A stretch of DNA of 64,000 nucleotides from Xenopus tropicalis (GCF_000004195.4 NC_030679.2:17773212-17837211); one strand, 5' to 3'; counted from the stretch's first letter, positions 11,121 through 23,240 are shown. The notes: a model not told the origin generated them from the sequence alone. Translations and numbers: made by a program.

Positions 11121-12472
11121 GATATGAAGTTTGTGCCAGCATGGTTTTATGCGTAACAGATCTTGCCAGACTAATTTAGTTGCCTTTTATGAGGAGGTGA
11201 GCAGGAACCTCGATGCTGGAATGGCAGTTGATGTCATCTACTTGGACTTTGCTAAAGCGTTTGATACAGTACCTCACAGAAGGTTAATGATCAAATTGAG
11301 GAATATTGGCCTAGAACTTAATATGTGTAATTGGATAGAGAACTGGCTGAAGAATAGATTACAAAGATTGGTGGTAAATGGAACATTTTCTAATTGGACC
11401 AGTGTGGTTAGTGGAATACCGCAGGGGTCAGTCCTTGGTCCTTTGCTTTTTAACTTGTTTATTAATGACCTGGAGGTGGGCATAGACAGTACTGTTTCTA
11501 TTTTTGCTGATGACACTAAATTGTGCAAAACTGTAAGTTCCATGCAGGATGCTGCTGCTTTGCAGAGCGATTTGAAATATTGGAAAATTGGGCAGCAAAC
11601 TGGAAAATGAGGTTCAGTGTTGATACGTGCAAAGTTATGCACTTTGGTAGAAATAATATAAACGCAAACTATCTACTGAATGGTAGTTTGTTGGGGGTAT
11701 CCTTAATGGAGAAGGATCTAGGGGTTTTTGTAGATAACAAGTTGTCTAATTCCAGACAGTGTCATTCTGTGGCTACTAAAGCAAATAAAGTGCTGTCTTG
11801 TATAAAAAAAAAAGGGCATTGACTCAAGGGATGAGAACATAATTTTGCCCCTTTATAGGTCCTTGGTAAGGCCTCACCTTGAGTGTGCAGTGCAGTTTTG
11901 GGCTCCAGTCCTTAAGAAGGATATTAATGAGCTGGAGAGAGTGCAGAGACGTGCAACTAAACTGGTTAAGGGGATGGAAGATTTAAACTATGAGGTTAGA
12001 CTGTCGAGGTTGGGGTTGTTTCCTCTGGAAAAGAGACGCTTGCGAGGGGACATGATTACTCTGTACAAGTACATTAGAGGGGTAATAGGCAGATAGGGGA
12101 TGTTCTTTTTTTCCCATAAAAACAATCAACGCACCAGAGGTCACCCCTTTAGATTAGAGGTACGGAGCTTCCATTTGAAGCAGCGTAGGTGGTTTTTCAC
12201 GGTGAGGGCAGTGAGGTTGTGGAATGCCCTTGCTAGAGATGTGGTAATGGTAGATTTTGTTAATGCCTTTAAGAGGGGCCTGGATGAGTTCTTGAACAAT
12301 CAGAATATCCAAGGCTATTGTGATACTAATATCTACAGTTAGTATTAATGGTTGTATATATAGTTTATGTATGTGAGTGTATAGATTGGTAGGTGTGGGT
12401 TGTGTGTGCTGAGTTTACTTGGATGGGTTGAACTTGACGGACTCTTTTTTCAACCTTATGTAACTATGTAAC
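11121..12472 (+). mobile_element. CR1-type LINE, 5'-truncated, copy 1
   Basis: The piece starts inside the reverse transcriptase, runs through the C-terminal domain, and ends with the 3' tail TTGAACTTGACGGACT followed by TTTTTTCAACCTTATGTAAC and an ACTATGTA repeat, a CR1-group tail. The missing 5' half is the usual outcome of incomplete target-primed reverse transcription. A second, short 3' end of the same family is at 38129-38320. Confidence 0.88.
11131..12342 (+). pseudogene. CR1-type LINE reverse transcriptase, copy 1
   Basis: The 5' part (11131-11610) shows [49 protein letters not shown] and the catalytic FADDTKL. Frame changes follow near 11570 (continuing at 11523-11822 with MRFSVDTCKVMHFG and EKDLGVFV) and near 11805 at an A-run (continuing at 11845-12096 with [11 protein letters not shown] and VQRRATKL), then a stop near 12096. 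The last part (12100-12342) has RLWNALARDVV and FKRGLDEFL. The RT motifs are kept but the gene is broken in at least three places. The match to the CR1 clade is from motif recognition. Confidence 0.9.
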
Positions 12473-13230
12473 AGTGTTGCTGAACCATGGCTTACAGGGT
12501 TTATTGCTGCACTACAACTCCAAGCCTGTCAGCTCCTGGATTTTCACCCTGTGTACAGGACACAGTAATCACCCCATGATAGATAAAATGAAGATCACTG
12601 ACGTAGTGCTATGAGGCAGGATTCTTGTTGAATGCAGAGTTTTCTGGATGATATACTTTCTCTTTAAATATATATACAGAGCCCTTTTATTTAATAGTCA
12701 CTGGCTGTTTAATGCATGATGAATTCTAACGTCTTATTCATATAATATCGACATATGTTAATTGTGCAGAAGGAGTGAAAACTTCCATGTTTTGTTGATT
12801 GGGCTGATCTCCCCATTAATTCAAGCAGTAAAGCGAATGAAGAGAAGCTGTTGCACCAATAATGTGGTTTATTGGCATGCTTTCAACCTGCTAGACTTTT
12901 ATTGAGCCTTTTGTTCCAAGGTCATATGGAACTTTTCCATTCAGACTGAAAATTATGTCCTGTTTATGTGAATTATTTAACTGATACAGAGGAGATTGCT
13001 GCCCAGAATCACTAGATAATGACGTCAAGTGATATACAGTAGGACTGTGATGGACTCAGCGGTAATTACAGTATGTTCAGCAGGGAGGGGCAAGCAGTGG
13101 CCATTTGAGATGATGTTGACACAGCCGTCTTTAGTGGCCAACTGCCCTGGGCTTCTAAACACCAAGCCCTTCAGAGCAGAATTTGAAGAGTCGTGTGACT
13201 GGAGGTAGAACAGGAAGATAGAGACAGTAA
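12473..13230. other. No gene recognised (copy 1)
   Basis: Unique-looking sequence between the CR1 tail and the MITE pair. Nothing further is supported; the same stretch is present in copy 2. Confidence 0.5.
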
Positions 13231-13415
13231 GGGTGAAGACACATGAAGCTACTATTAGTAGATACTTGTTGTGGCTACTAAAACAGACAGTGTTGTTTAT
13301 TTACTGATAATTGTCCCGACGTGTGTTTTAGAAGAGGCAATTCTCAGTATTGTCTATGGCAGGATATTTTCTGGTGTTTAGTAGCTGCTACTAGTAGCTC
13401 AGTGTGTCTTCACCC
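13231..13415. mobile_element. Small TAA-flanked MITE, copy 1
   Basis: Ends are GGGTGAAGACACATGAAGCT and its imperfect reverse complement, AGCTCAGTGTGTCTTCACCC. Both flanks read TAA (13228-13230 and 13416-13418), a 3-bp target duplication as made by PIF/Harbinger elements. The body is 185 bp without coding capacity. The same element is at 18800-18984, and an interrupted third copy is at 22171-22453. Confidence 0.8.
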
Positions 13416-13418
13416 TAA

Positions 13419-13540
13419 GGGCAAAGACACACGGGGTGATTAGTCGCCACGACTTCTAGCTAAGCAAGTCGCTGCGACTAGTCGCGACAACTTTTTGCCA
13501 CAGAGGAGCATGAGGATCGCTGCGCCAATCTGTGCGACCA
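13419..13540 (+). mobile_element. Fragment of a second TIR element, copy 1
   Basis: It starts GGGCAAAGACACACGGGG directly after the TAA that ends the neighbouring MITE. The terminus looks related, and the interior has GATTAGTCGCC and GCGACTAGTCGCGAC palindromes. The right end is not visible, so this is probably a truncated element. Confidence 0.5.
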
Positions 13541-15731
13541 AATTCGTTGCACGAATTGCTGGGATGTTACAAGAAGTTCTTTGCAGAGACCCCAGACAGG
13601 AGTGCATAAGCCCTAGAGGTATAAACAGAACTGAAGGTTTGGCATACAAGGCATGTACAGTATCTAGGGTGCATGGACCCAATGCAAATACATACATACA
13701 CTAACTCTGGCCCTGCCTAACAGCAGCGAGTGTAGAGTATGAGAGCAGAGAGAAGCTGCAAAGCAGGGAGTAGCAGCAGTGCCACTTTGGATTCTCTTCT
13801 TCTCTAGTAAGAAGAGCAAAAGTATGACCCTTAGTGCTCAATCTTTCTCCAGATTTCAAATCTTAGACACAGAGGCAAGCCTTGTCCTTACCAATGGGAA
13901 GTAAGGAGAGGGCTCCTCTGAGTCCTACACCTTCAGGTCTCTGTGCTCTGTTTTAGTGCAGGAGGAGGTTCAAAAGGCAAAAAGATGTCAGATTGTGCCC
14001 CATTGCTGCACCCTGCCCTGCATGCTAAAACCTGTGAAGGCTCAAAGGTTGAAGTCCTATTATGTATAAATAATTGGACATCTGAGAAGTCTGTATTGCC
14101 CCGGCCTGCAGGTACTAAAGGCCACCCTTATTCTTGGACCAAAACTCCCACCAAGAACAGGGAGACATCAGGAGATACACTTAACAAGCAACTAAAGGGC
14201 CACTTGCCCAGATCGATAGATCAACTGGGGAGAGCATAAAAAAAATATTTTTCATTTTACTAACGTAGAGAAACATACAGATATATTTGGTGGAATCAAT
14301 AGTAAGTCTACCTAACAATTACCTTTATTCTGTGGATGATAAATCACCCATTACTTGAGCTGTTAGAATCACCCATCTTTCTCTTATCGTGTCGGCAACA
14401 TATATATACTTTTTTTTTTTATAGAATTGTTTGATTCTTGTGTGTGCCTATCACTTTGGGCTGTCATTGGTAATGATGTCATTGCAAATGGCACACCATA
14501 AATCACTCTCGCCAAACCACAGTGTTGGCTGGGAGACATCTCACTCTTCCCACTATATCAATCAAGCGTTCCACAGAATTAATCAGCGGTTAAGTCATTT
14601 CTGCTTATAGACATTTCTACTCAGGGGAATATCTGGAATTAAGGCCTGCTAATAATAAAGGGTTGAGGTAGGAATCACCAGTTTTATGTATAAAGCTTCT
14701 TTCCCTTGCCCAAGTTCCAAAGTTCATGGGATAGAAGGGGATATATGTGTTCCATAGATGTCATGATTTCTCAGTACAAATATTGATAGATGGACTGCCT
14801 GCATTTTCCACCATATAAATAAACCTGCGATTTGCACACTCAAATTCTTCAAATAAATAAAAGCCAATCATAATTATATATGCAAGAGAATCGAAGAACA
14901 GAAAGTCAGGTGGCACAGTGATGCAATTAATTTAAATGGAACTGTACATCATCTCAGTGTGAAGAGGGCATTTACTTCTAATATTCAGCCCTTATATGTA
15001 TGTCCATTACACTATATTCTTCACTGGTCCCTTTGGTGGTATGGAGCTTATTGTGTCCCAACTGGACCACCATAGTTATACCCCAATTACCTCACCAGCA
15101 GGGGTAGCTAATTTATTATGTGGTCATTTATTATGCAATGCGTAAAGTGCCAAATACCCTGTTTTTTAGTCCTGCTGTTGTTCAACCTTGTTTGTACAGC
15201 AGCATTTTGTAGAGGATGCGCTGGTTAGAATGTAACAATTTGTAGGGCCTTTATGTTCAATAAACAAAAGATAAATCCTTAAATATAACAAAGTCTATTT
15301 TTCCATTAATAATAATATAAATCCAGCAGACCAAGCATGCATCTCATCAATTTAGATAATTTGATTACTTTCCCATCCCATGTTTGCTGTACAGAGAACC
15401 CCTCAGCTCGCATTTCTGTTGAGTAAGGAATTATCCCTGCTAGTGTCATATGTCATAAGCATTTCACTGGAACCCGAGCAGAATTGATCAATGTAACACA
15501 TTGCAAGTTCCCCTGATATTGAAAGACTGGAAATAATAATTACAGCTTGGAGGTCAGACGTCTGTCCCTACAACTGTAATTAACTTCGCTTCCCATCATC
15601 CCCCGCCAGCTTACCGAGCAGTTTTAAGAGGTAGTAATGAGGGGCTTCAAACTGTACTTCAACTCCAACTGAAGGGACACAAGCTATAATAATGCAACAG
15701 AGATAAAGATAGTGTTATCATATTTCTGTGT
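13541..15731. other. No gene recognised (copy 1)
   Basis: About 2.2 kb without a convincing gene. The open frame at 13943-14239 has no recognisable domain. The block is repeated unchanged in copy 2. Confidence 0.5.
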
Positions 15732-15989
15732 GTCACCATCTCATTGTATTATCCCTGCTCTGCAACATCCACAGTCCCTTTCCAGAGGCGATTATACCCA
15801 CTACTGGGCACCATCTCTCCCTACTATACCTGCTATCCCACAGCCCCAGTCCCTTCCCAGAGGCTATTATCCCCACTGCTACTATAGGCACAATCTCTCC
15901 CTACTATACCTGCTATCCCACAGCCACAGTCCCTTCCCAGAGCCTATTATCCCACTGCTATTATAGGCACCATCTCTCCCTACCATACC
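15732..15989 (+). repeat. 79-bp minisatellite, copy 1, cut at the duplication breakpoint
   Basis: About three units built from CACAGTCCCTTCCCAGAGG, CTATTATCCC, ACTGCTACTATAGGCACC and ATCTCTCCCTACTATACC. The array stops abruptly at TACCATACC. The sister array in copy 2 continues for about eight more units, so the break lies inside the array. Confidence 0.92.
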
Positions 15990-16010
15990 ATTCTAGCTGG
16001 TGAGATGGCA
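15990..16010. other. 21-bp filler at the duplication junction
   Basis: These 21 bases belong to neither duplicated copy. They are the exact reverse complement of 23315-23335, an interior segment of the TTAA-type MITE 7 kb downstream, and resemble the interior of the related MITE at 3566-3880. This looks like templated filler from repair, or a scrap of a former MITE at this site. Confidence 0.8.
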
Positions 16011-16689
16011 TGCATCTGCATCAGTGCTGCCAGTTTTGAATTCTGTCACAAAAGAACCATATGTATATTCTTCTCCAAGTTACACCTCATGTCCTACCAC
16101 ATCCCTGTCACTTTTATAAAAAGATTTACCAGACAAAAATACACTCCATTCCTGTCACTTGGTCCGAAATGCAGATTTTTCAGTGGGGTTGCTGGCCACA
16201 ATGTTTGGAGTATGGCGGAGCAGTGGTTGTAGGGCTTTCCAAGTCTGCCATTTCTGGGCGATGCCTCATTCAAAGGGTTTGGTGGCTGATGGGCATGATG
16301 GCAGAGGCCTGGTTGTCGCCGGGCAAATGCCACTATTGTCCTTTTATAAAACACCTTTATTATTTTTTTTATCAGTGTTTTAGGCTCTTAAGGGTCACAC
16401 GTGACTCTAGTAAGCCTGTAAAATCTCTTTTAACTGTAATTTAGTAGAATATGAGTCTTGTATAACTTAATGTTTCCTTTTATATGACTTCTATGTTACA
16501 AGGCCTGCTTGGGCCACAAAATACATCTATGAATTTAAGGGAAAATAATTATAGGAAGATAAATACATGTAATAGGGCAAATAGGGGAAAGATAAGAATG
16601 AACAATACACCAGATATAATCTAGCCCATAAAATATCATTTTAGGATCAACTCGGTTTGAGTTGGTGATAAAGGGGAACATAAACCTAT

Positions 16690-18041
16690 GATATGAAGTT
16701 TGTGCCAGCATGGTTTTATGCGTAACAGATCTTGCCAGACTAATTTAGTTGCCTTTTATGAGGAGGTGAGCAGGAACCTCGATGCTGGAATGGCAGTTGA
16801 TGTCATCTACTTGGACTTTGCTAAAGCGTTTGATACAGTACCTCACAGAAGGTTAATGATCAAATTGAGGAATATTGGCCTAGAACTTAATATGTGTAAT
16901 TGGATAGAGAACTGGCTGAAGAATAGATTACAAAGATTGGTGGTAAATGGAACATTTTCTAATTGGACCAGTGTGGTTAGTGGAATACCGCAGGGGTCAG
17001 TCCTTGGTCCTTTGCTTTTTAACTTGTTTATTAATGACCTGGAGGTGGGCATAGACAGTACTGTTTCTATTTTTGCTGATGACACTAAATTGTGCAAAAC
17101 TGTAAGTTCCATGCAGGATGCTGCTGCTTTGCAGAGCGATTTGAAATATTGGAAAATTGGGCAGCAAACTGGAAAATGAGGTTCAGTGTTGATACGTGCA
17201 AAGTTATGCACTTTGGTAGAAATAATATAAACGCAAACTATCTACTGAATGGTAGTTTGTTGGGGGTATCCTTAATGGAGAAGGATCTAGGGGTTTTTGT
17301 AGATAACAAGTTGTCTAATTCCAGACAGTGTCATTCTGTGGCTACTAAAGCAAATAAAGTGCTGTCTTGTATAAAAAAAAAAGGGCATTGACTCAAGGGA
17401 TGAGAACATAATTTTGCCCCTTTATAGGTCCTTGGTAAGGCCTCACCTTGAGTGTGCAGTGCAGTTTTGGGCTCCAGTCCTTAAGAAGGATATTAATGAG
17501 CTGGAGAGAGTGCAGAGACGTGCAACTAAACTGGTTAAGGGGATGGAAGATTTAAACTATGAGGTTAGACTGTCGAGGTTGGGGTTGTTTCCTCTGGAAA
17601 AGAGACGCTTGCGAGGGGACATGATTACTCTGTACAAGTACATTAGAGGGGTAATAGGCAGATAGGGGATGTTCTTTTTTTCCCATAAAAACAATCAACG
17701 CACCAGAGGTCACCCCTTTAGATTAGAGGTACGGAGCTTCCATTTGAAGCAGCGTAGGTGGTTTTTCACGGTGAGGGCAGTGAGGTTGTGGAATGCCCTT
17801 GCTAGAGATGTGGTAATGGTAGATTTTGTTAATGCCTTTAAAAGGGGCCTGGATGAGTTCTTGAACAATCAGAATATCCAAGGCTATTGTGATACTAATA
17901 TCTACAGTTAGTATTAATGGTTGTATATATAGTTTATGTATGTGAGTGTATAGATTGGTAGGTGTGGGTTGTGTGTGCTGAGTTTACTTGGATGGGTTGA
18001 ACTTGACGGACTCTTTTTTCAACCTTATGTAACTATGTAAC
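16690..18041 (+). mobile_element. CR1-type LINE, 5'-truncated, copy 2
   Basis: Same truncation, frameshifts and tail as the LINE at 11121-12472; it was carried along by the segmental duplication and is not an independent insertion. Confidence 0.88.
16700..17911 (+). pseudogene. CR1-type LINE reverse transcriptase, copy 2
   Basis: Identical to the copy-1 pseudogene in every visible translated segment: 16700-17179 with the FADD catalytic loop, 17092-17391, 17414-17665 and 17669-17911. The shared frameshifts prove that decay came before duplication. One synonymous difference (A at 17842) separates it from copy 1. Confidence 0.9.
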
Positions 18042-18799
18042 AGTGTTGCTGAACCATGGCTTACAGGGTTTATTGCTGCACTACAACTCCAAGCCTGTCA
18101 GCTCCTGGATTTTCACCCTGTGTACAGGACACAGTAATCACCCCATGATAGATAAAATGAAGATCACTGACGTAGTGCTATGAGGCAGGATTCTTGTTGA
18201 ATGCAGAGTTTTCTGGATGATATACTTTCTCTTTAAATATATATACAGAGCCCTTTTATTTAATAGTCACTGGCTGTTTAATGCATGATGAATTCTAACG
18301 TCTTATTCATATAATATCGACATATGTTAATTGTGCAGAAGGAGTGAAAACTTCCATGTTTTGTTGATTGGGCTGATCTCCCCATTAATTCAAGCAGTAA
18401 AGCGAATGAAGAGAAGCTGTTGCACCAATAATGTGGTTTATTGGCATGCTTTCAACCTGCTAGACTTTTATTGAGCCTTTTGTTCCAAGGTCATATGGAA
18501 CTTTTCCATTCAGACTGAAAATTATGTCCTGTTTATGTGAATTATTTAACTGATACAGAGGAGATTGCTGCCCAGAATCACTAGATAATGACGTCAAGTG
18601 ATATACAGTAGGACTGTGATGGACTCAGCGGTAATTACAGTATGTTCAGCAGGGAGGGGCAAGCAGTGGCCATTTGAGATGATGTTGACACAGCCGTCTT
18701 TAGTGGCCAACTGCCCTGGGCTTCTAAACACCAAGCCCTTCAGAGCAGAATTTGAAGAGTCGTGTGACTGGAGGTAGAACAGGAAGATAGAGACAGTAA
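18042..18799. other. No gene recognised (copy 2)
   Basis: Same content as 12473-13230. Confidence 0.5.
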
Positions 18800-18984
18800 G
18801 GGTGAAGACACATGAAGCTACTATTAGTAGATACTTGTTGTGGCTACTAAAACAGACAGTGTTGTTTATTTACTGATAATTGTCCCGACGTGTGTTTTAG
18901 AAGAGGCAATTCTCAGTATTGTCTATGGCAGGATATTTTCTGGTGTTTAGTAGCTGCTACTAGTAGCTCAGTGTGTCTTCACCC
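18800..18984. mobile_element. Small TAA-flanked MITE, copy 2
   Basis: The duplicated counterpart of 13231-13415, with the same GGGTGAAGACACA ends and TAA flanks, followed at once by the second TIR fragment starting GGGCAAAGACACAC. Confidence 0.8.
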
Positions 18985-21300
18985 TAAGGGCAAAGACACA
19001 CGGGGTGATTAGTCGCCACGACTTCTAGCTAAGCAAGTCGCTGCGACTAGTCGCGACAACTTTTTGCCACAGAGGAGCATGAGGATCGCTGCGCCAATCT
19101 GTGCGACCAAATTCGTTGCACGAATTGCTGGGATGTTACAAGAAGTTCTTTGCAGAGACCCCAGACAGGAGTGCATAAGCCCTAGAGGTATAAACAGAAC
19201 TGAAGGTTTGGCATACAAGGCATGTACAGTATCTAGGGTGCATGGACCCAATGCAAATACATACATACACTAACTCTGGCCCTGCCTAACAGCAGCGAGT
19301 GTAGAGTATGAGAGCAGAGAGAAGCTGCAAAGCAGGGAGTAGCAGCAGTGCCACTTTGGATTCTCTTCTTCTCTAGTAAGAAGAGCAAAAGTATGACCCT
19401 TAGTGCTCAATCTTTCTCCAGATTTCAAATCTTAGACACAGAGGCAAGCCTTGTCCTTACCAATGGGAAGTAAGGAGAGGGCTCCTCTGAGTCCTACACC
19501 TTCAGGTCTCTGTGCTCTGTTTTAGTGCAGGAGGAGGTTCAAAAGGCAAAAAGATGTCAGATTGTGCCCCATTGCTGCACCCTGCCCTGCATGCTAAAAC
19601 CTGTGAAGGCTCAAAGGTTGAAGTCCTATTATGTATAAATAATTGGACATCTGAGAAGTCTGTATTGCCCCGGCCTGCAGGTACTAAAGGCCACCCTTAT
19701 TCTTGGACCAAAACTCCCACCAAGAACAGGGAGACATCAGGAGATACACTTAACAAGCAACTAAAGGGCCACTTGCCCAGATCGATAGATCAACTGGGGA
19801 GAGCATAAAAAAAATATTTTTCATTTTACTAACGTAGAGAAACATACAGATATATTTGGTGGAATCAATAGTAAGTCTACCTAACAATTACCTTTATTCT
19901 GTGGATGATAAATCACCCATTACTTGAGCTGTTAGAATCACCCATCTTTCTCTTATCGTGTCGGCAACATATATATACTTTTTTTTTTTATAGAATTGTT
20001 TGATTCTTGTGTGTGCCTATCACTTTGGGCTGTCATTGGTAATGATGTCATTGCAAATGGCACACCATAAATCACTCTCGCCAAACCACAGTGTTGGCTG
20101 GGAGACATCTCACTCTTCCCACTATATCAATCAAGCGTTCCACAGAATTAATCAGCGGTTAAGTCATTTCTGCTTATAGACATTTCTACTCAGGGGAATA
20201 TCTGGAATTAAGGCCTGCTAATAATAAAGGGTTGAGGTAGGAATCACCAGTTTTATGTATAAAGCTTCTTTCCCTTGCCCAAGTTCCAAAGTTCATGGGA
20301 TAGAAGGGGATATATGTGTTCCATAGATGTCATGATTTCTCAGTACAAATATTGATAGATGGACTGCCTGCATTTTCCACCATATAAATAAACCTGCGAT
20401 TTGCACACTCAAATTCTTCAAATAAATAAAAGCCAATCATAATTATATATGCAAGAGAATCGAAGAACAGAAAGTCAGGTGGCACAGTGATGCAATTAAT
20501 TTAAATGGAACTGTACATCATCTCAGTGTGAAGAGGGCATTTACTTCTAATATTCAGCCCTTATATGTATGTCCATTACACTATATTCTTCACTGGTCCC
20601 TTTGGTGGTATGGAGCTTATTGTGTCCCAACTGGACCACCATAGTTATACCCCAATTACCTCACCAGCAGGGGTAGCTAATTTATTATGTGGTCATTTAT
20701 TATGCAATGCGTAAAGTGCCAAATACCCTGTTTTTTAGTCCTGCTGTTGTTCAACCTTGTTTGTACAGCAGCATTTTGTAGAGGATGCGCTGGTTAGAAT
20801 GTAACAATTTGTAGGGCCTTTATGTTCAATAAACAAAAGATAAATCCTTAAATATAACAAAGTCTATTTTTCCATTAATAATAATATAAATCCAGCAGAC
20901 CAAGCATGCATCTCATCAATTTAGATAATTTGATTACTTTCCCATCCCATGTTTGCTGTACAGAGAACCCCTCAGCTCGCATTTCTGTTGAGTAAGGAAT
21001 TATCCCTGCTAGTGTCATATGTCATAAGCATTTCACTGGAACCCGAGCAGAATTGATCAATGTAACACATTGCAAGTTCCCCTGATATTGAAAGACTGGA
21101 AATAATAATTACAGCTTGGAGGTCAGACGTCTGTCCCTACAACTGTAATTAACTTCGCTTCCCATCATCCCCCGCCAGCTTACCGAGCAGTTTTAAGAGG
21201 TAGTAATGAGGGGCTTCAAACTGTACTTCAACTCCAACTGAAGGGACACAAGCTATAATAATGCAACAGAGATAAAGATAGTGTTATCATATTTCTGTGT
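18985..21300. other. No gene recognised (copy 2)
   Basis: Counterpart of 13416-15731, with no supported gene. Confidence 0.5.
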
Positions 21301-22163
21301 GTCACCATCTCATTGTATTATCCCTGCTCTGCAACATCCACAGTCCCTTTCCAGAGGCGATTATACCCACTACTGGGCACCATCTCTCCCTACTATACCT
21401 GCTATCCCACAGCCCCAGTCCCTTCCCAGAGGCTATTATCCCCACTGCTACTATAGGCACAATCTCTCCCTACTATACCTGCTATCCCACAGCCACAGTC
21501 CCTTCCCAGAGCCTATTATCCCACTGCTATTATAGGCACCATCTCTCCCTACCATACCTGCTATCCCACAGCCACAGTCCCTTCCCAGAGGCGATTATAC
21601 CCACTACTGGGCACCATCTCTCCCTACTATACCTGCTATCCCACAGCCTCAGTCCCTTCCCAGAGGCTATTATCCCCACTGCTACTATAGGCACCATCTC
21701 TCCCTACTATACCTGCTATCCCACAGCCACAGTCCCTTCCCAGAGGCTATTATCCCACTGCTATTATAGGCACCATCTCTCCCTACCATACCTGCTATCC
21801 CACAGCCACAGTCCCTTCCCAGAGGCTATTATCCCACTGCTACTATAGGCACCATCTCACCCTACTATACCTGCTATGCCACAGCCACAGTCCCTTCCCA
21901 GAGGCTATTATCCCCCCACTGCTACTATAGGCACCATCTCTCCCTACTATACCTGCTATCCCACAGCCACAGTCCCTTCCCAGAGGCTATTATCCCCCCC
22001 ACTGCTACTATAGGCACCATCTCTCCCTACTATACCTGCTATCCCACAGCCACAGTCCCTTCCCAGAGGCTATTATCCCCACTGCTACTATAGGCATCAT
22101 CCATCTCTCCCTACTATACCTGCTATCCCGTAGCCACAGTCCTTTTCCTGAGGCTATTATCCC
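21301..22163 (+). repeat. 79-bp minisatellite, long array of about 11 units
   Basis: Direct units of 78-84 bp that differ mainly in C-run length after CTATTATCC. A three-unit block is visible: a variant with GGCGATTATACCCACTACTG occurs at 21356 and again at 21590, 234 bp apart, each followed by the same two variant units. The array ends against the interrupted MITE at 22171. Confidence 0.93.
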
Positions 22164-22170
22164 ACACAGA

Positions 22171-22453
22171 GCTACATGTTGTGGCTACTAAATAAGACAA
22201 TGCTGATCATTTACTGATAACTGTCTCTACTTGTGTTTTAGCATAGGAAATTCTCAGTATTGTCTATGGCAGGCAGGCCTGGATTTGTGGCGAGGCCACA
22301 AAGGCCCGAGCCTAGGGCGGCACAAATTTAGCATGCGGGGGAGTCGCAAATGGGGGGCTGGATTTGAAATCTTGCGCTGATGACAGGGTATATTCTGGAG
22401 ATTAGTAGAAGTGAAAAAGTAGCTGCTACTAGCAGCTCAGTGTGTCTTCACCC
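22171..22453. mobile_element. Third copy of the GGGTGAAGACAC MITE, interrupted
   Basis: The body matches 13231-13415 (TGTTGTGGCTACTAAA, TTCTCAGTATTGTCTATGGC) and ends CAGTGTGTCTTCACCC. The left terminus is missing where the minisatellite stops. About 114 bp (22273-22386) starting GCAGGCCTGGATTTGTGG are inserted in the middle; a related short piece lies at 28651-28737. Confidence 0.75.
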
Positions 22454-23240
22454 ATATCCTCACTTTTCTGTAACTGTAACTGATTTTGTTGTGCCTTATT
22501 AAGTAATTTCACACTCTCCCTACCTGCAGGTTCTGCTATACAAGGTCCAGGGCAGTCACACCTGCTTGTGGCCTTCTAAAATCATTGCACAGTCAATAGC
22601 AAAGCTCTGCTTAAAAGAGCTGTAAGCCTGCGAGGCTGCTTTTTGTATGCAGTGATTATAGGAAATCTCTAGTACATAGCACTTCTGCTGATGAGATACG
22701 GAGTCATTTGTAAATGTTCTGTTTGCTGCCTTTTTACAGTCAATTCATCGTGCTACTATTAGGCTTGTCTGTGCTCAGATAGAGCTGCAAGGTGTTCCTG
22801 CATATCATCACAGGTAATGAAGAATCCATTGATTGTATGTTCACAGCGAGACTTCCCGGCAGTCATAGTGCAGAGAATCAATGACATGCAAGAGAAGGTG
22901 TAATTGAATACCCTGTTTGATTGCCCCACAGAGGTAGATTTTGCATATAATAGGCCTTCTTTTAAGGCAGCCGTCTCTACTCACCTAGGCTGTGTTTTTA
23001 GTGATAACCATCTAATGGCACATTTCGACTTCAGCACAAATATACCCTTGAGGGTTCATTGATTATTTCTAGAATTCATTTTCTTTCACTATTATTTTGT
23101 AAAAGCTCACCAAAGATTTGTCTTCCTTAAACGGAGAGCAATTTAGCAGGCATTATTATGCAATGTTGTCTTTTAATATATCTTTTAGGTTCGTTATCAA
23201 GGTGTGTATAGCAGTGGCGGGGCCAAAAACATAACTTTAA
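22454..23240. other. No gene recognised
   Basis: Unique-looking DNA without gene or clear repeat ends. Confidence 0.5.

Larger units (their letters stand above)
10442..15989 (+). repeat. 5.57-kb tandem duplication, copy 1
   Basis: This block repeats at 16011-21558 at a constant offset of 5,569 bp. All open frames in the two copies are identical, and the only difference I found by eye is G at 12273 versus A at 17842, which is synonymous in the CR1 frame. The left breakpoint is at TGCATCTGCATCAGTG. The right breakpoint falls inside the 79-bp minisatellite after TACCATACC. Near identity including non-coding sequence means a very recent duplication or an assembly duplicate. Confidence 0.95.
16011..21558 (+). 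repeat. 5.57-kb tandem duplication, copy 2
   Basis: The second copy of 10442-15989, direct orientation, separated from it by 21 bp. On its right the minisatellite continues uninterrupted, which suggests that this side holds the original flank and that copy 1 ends at the new junction. Confidence 0.95.

Noticed and set aside
21297..21848. 183-codon frame (Ser/His/Pro/Ile repeats)
   Set aside because: Repeat-driven frame in the 79-bp minisatellite; equivalent frames appear at 15712 and 34042.
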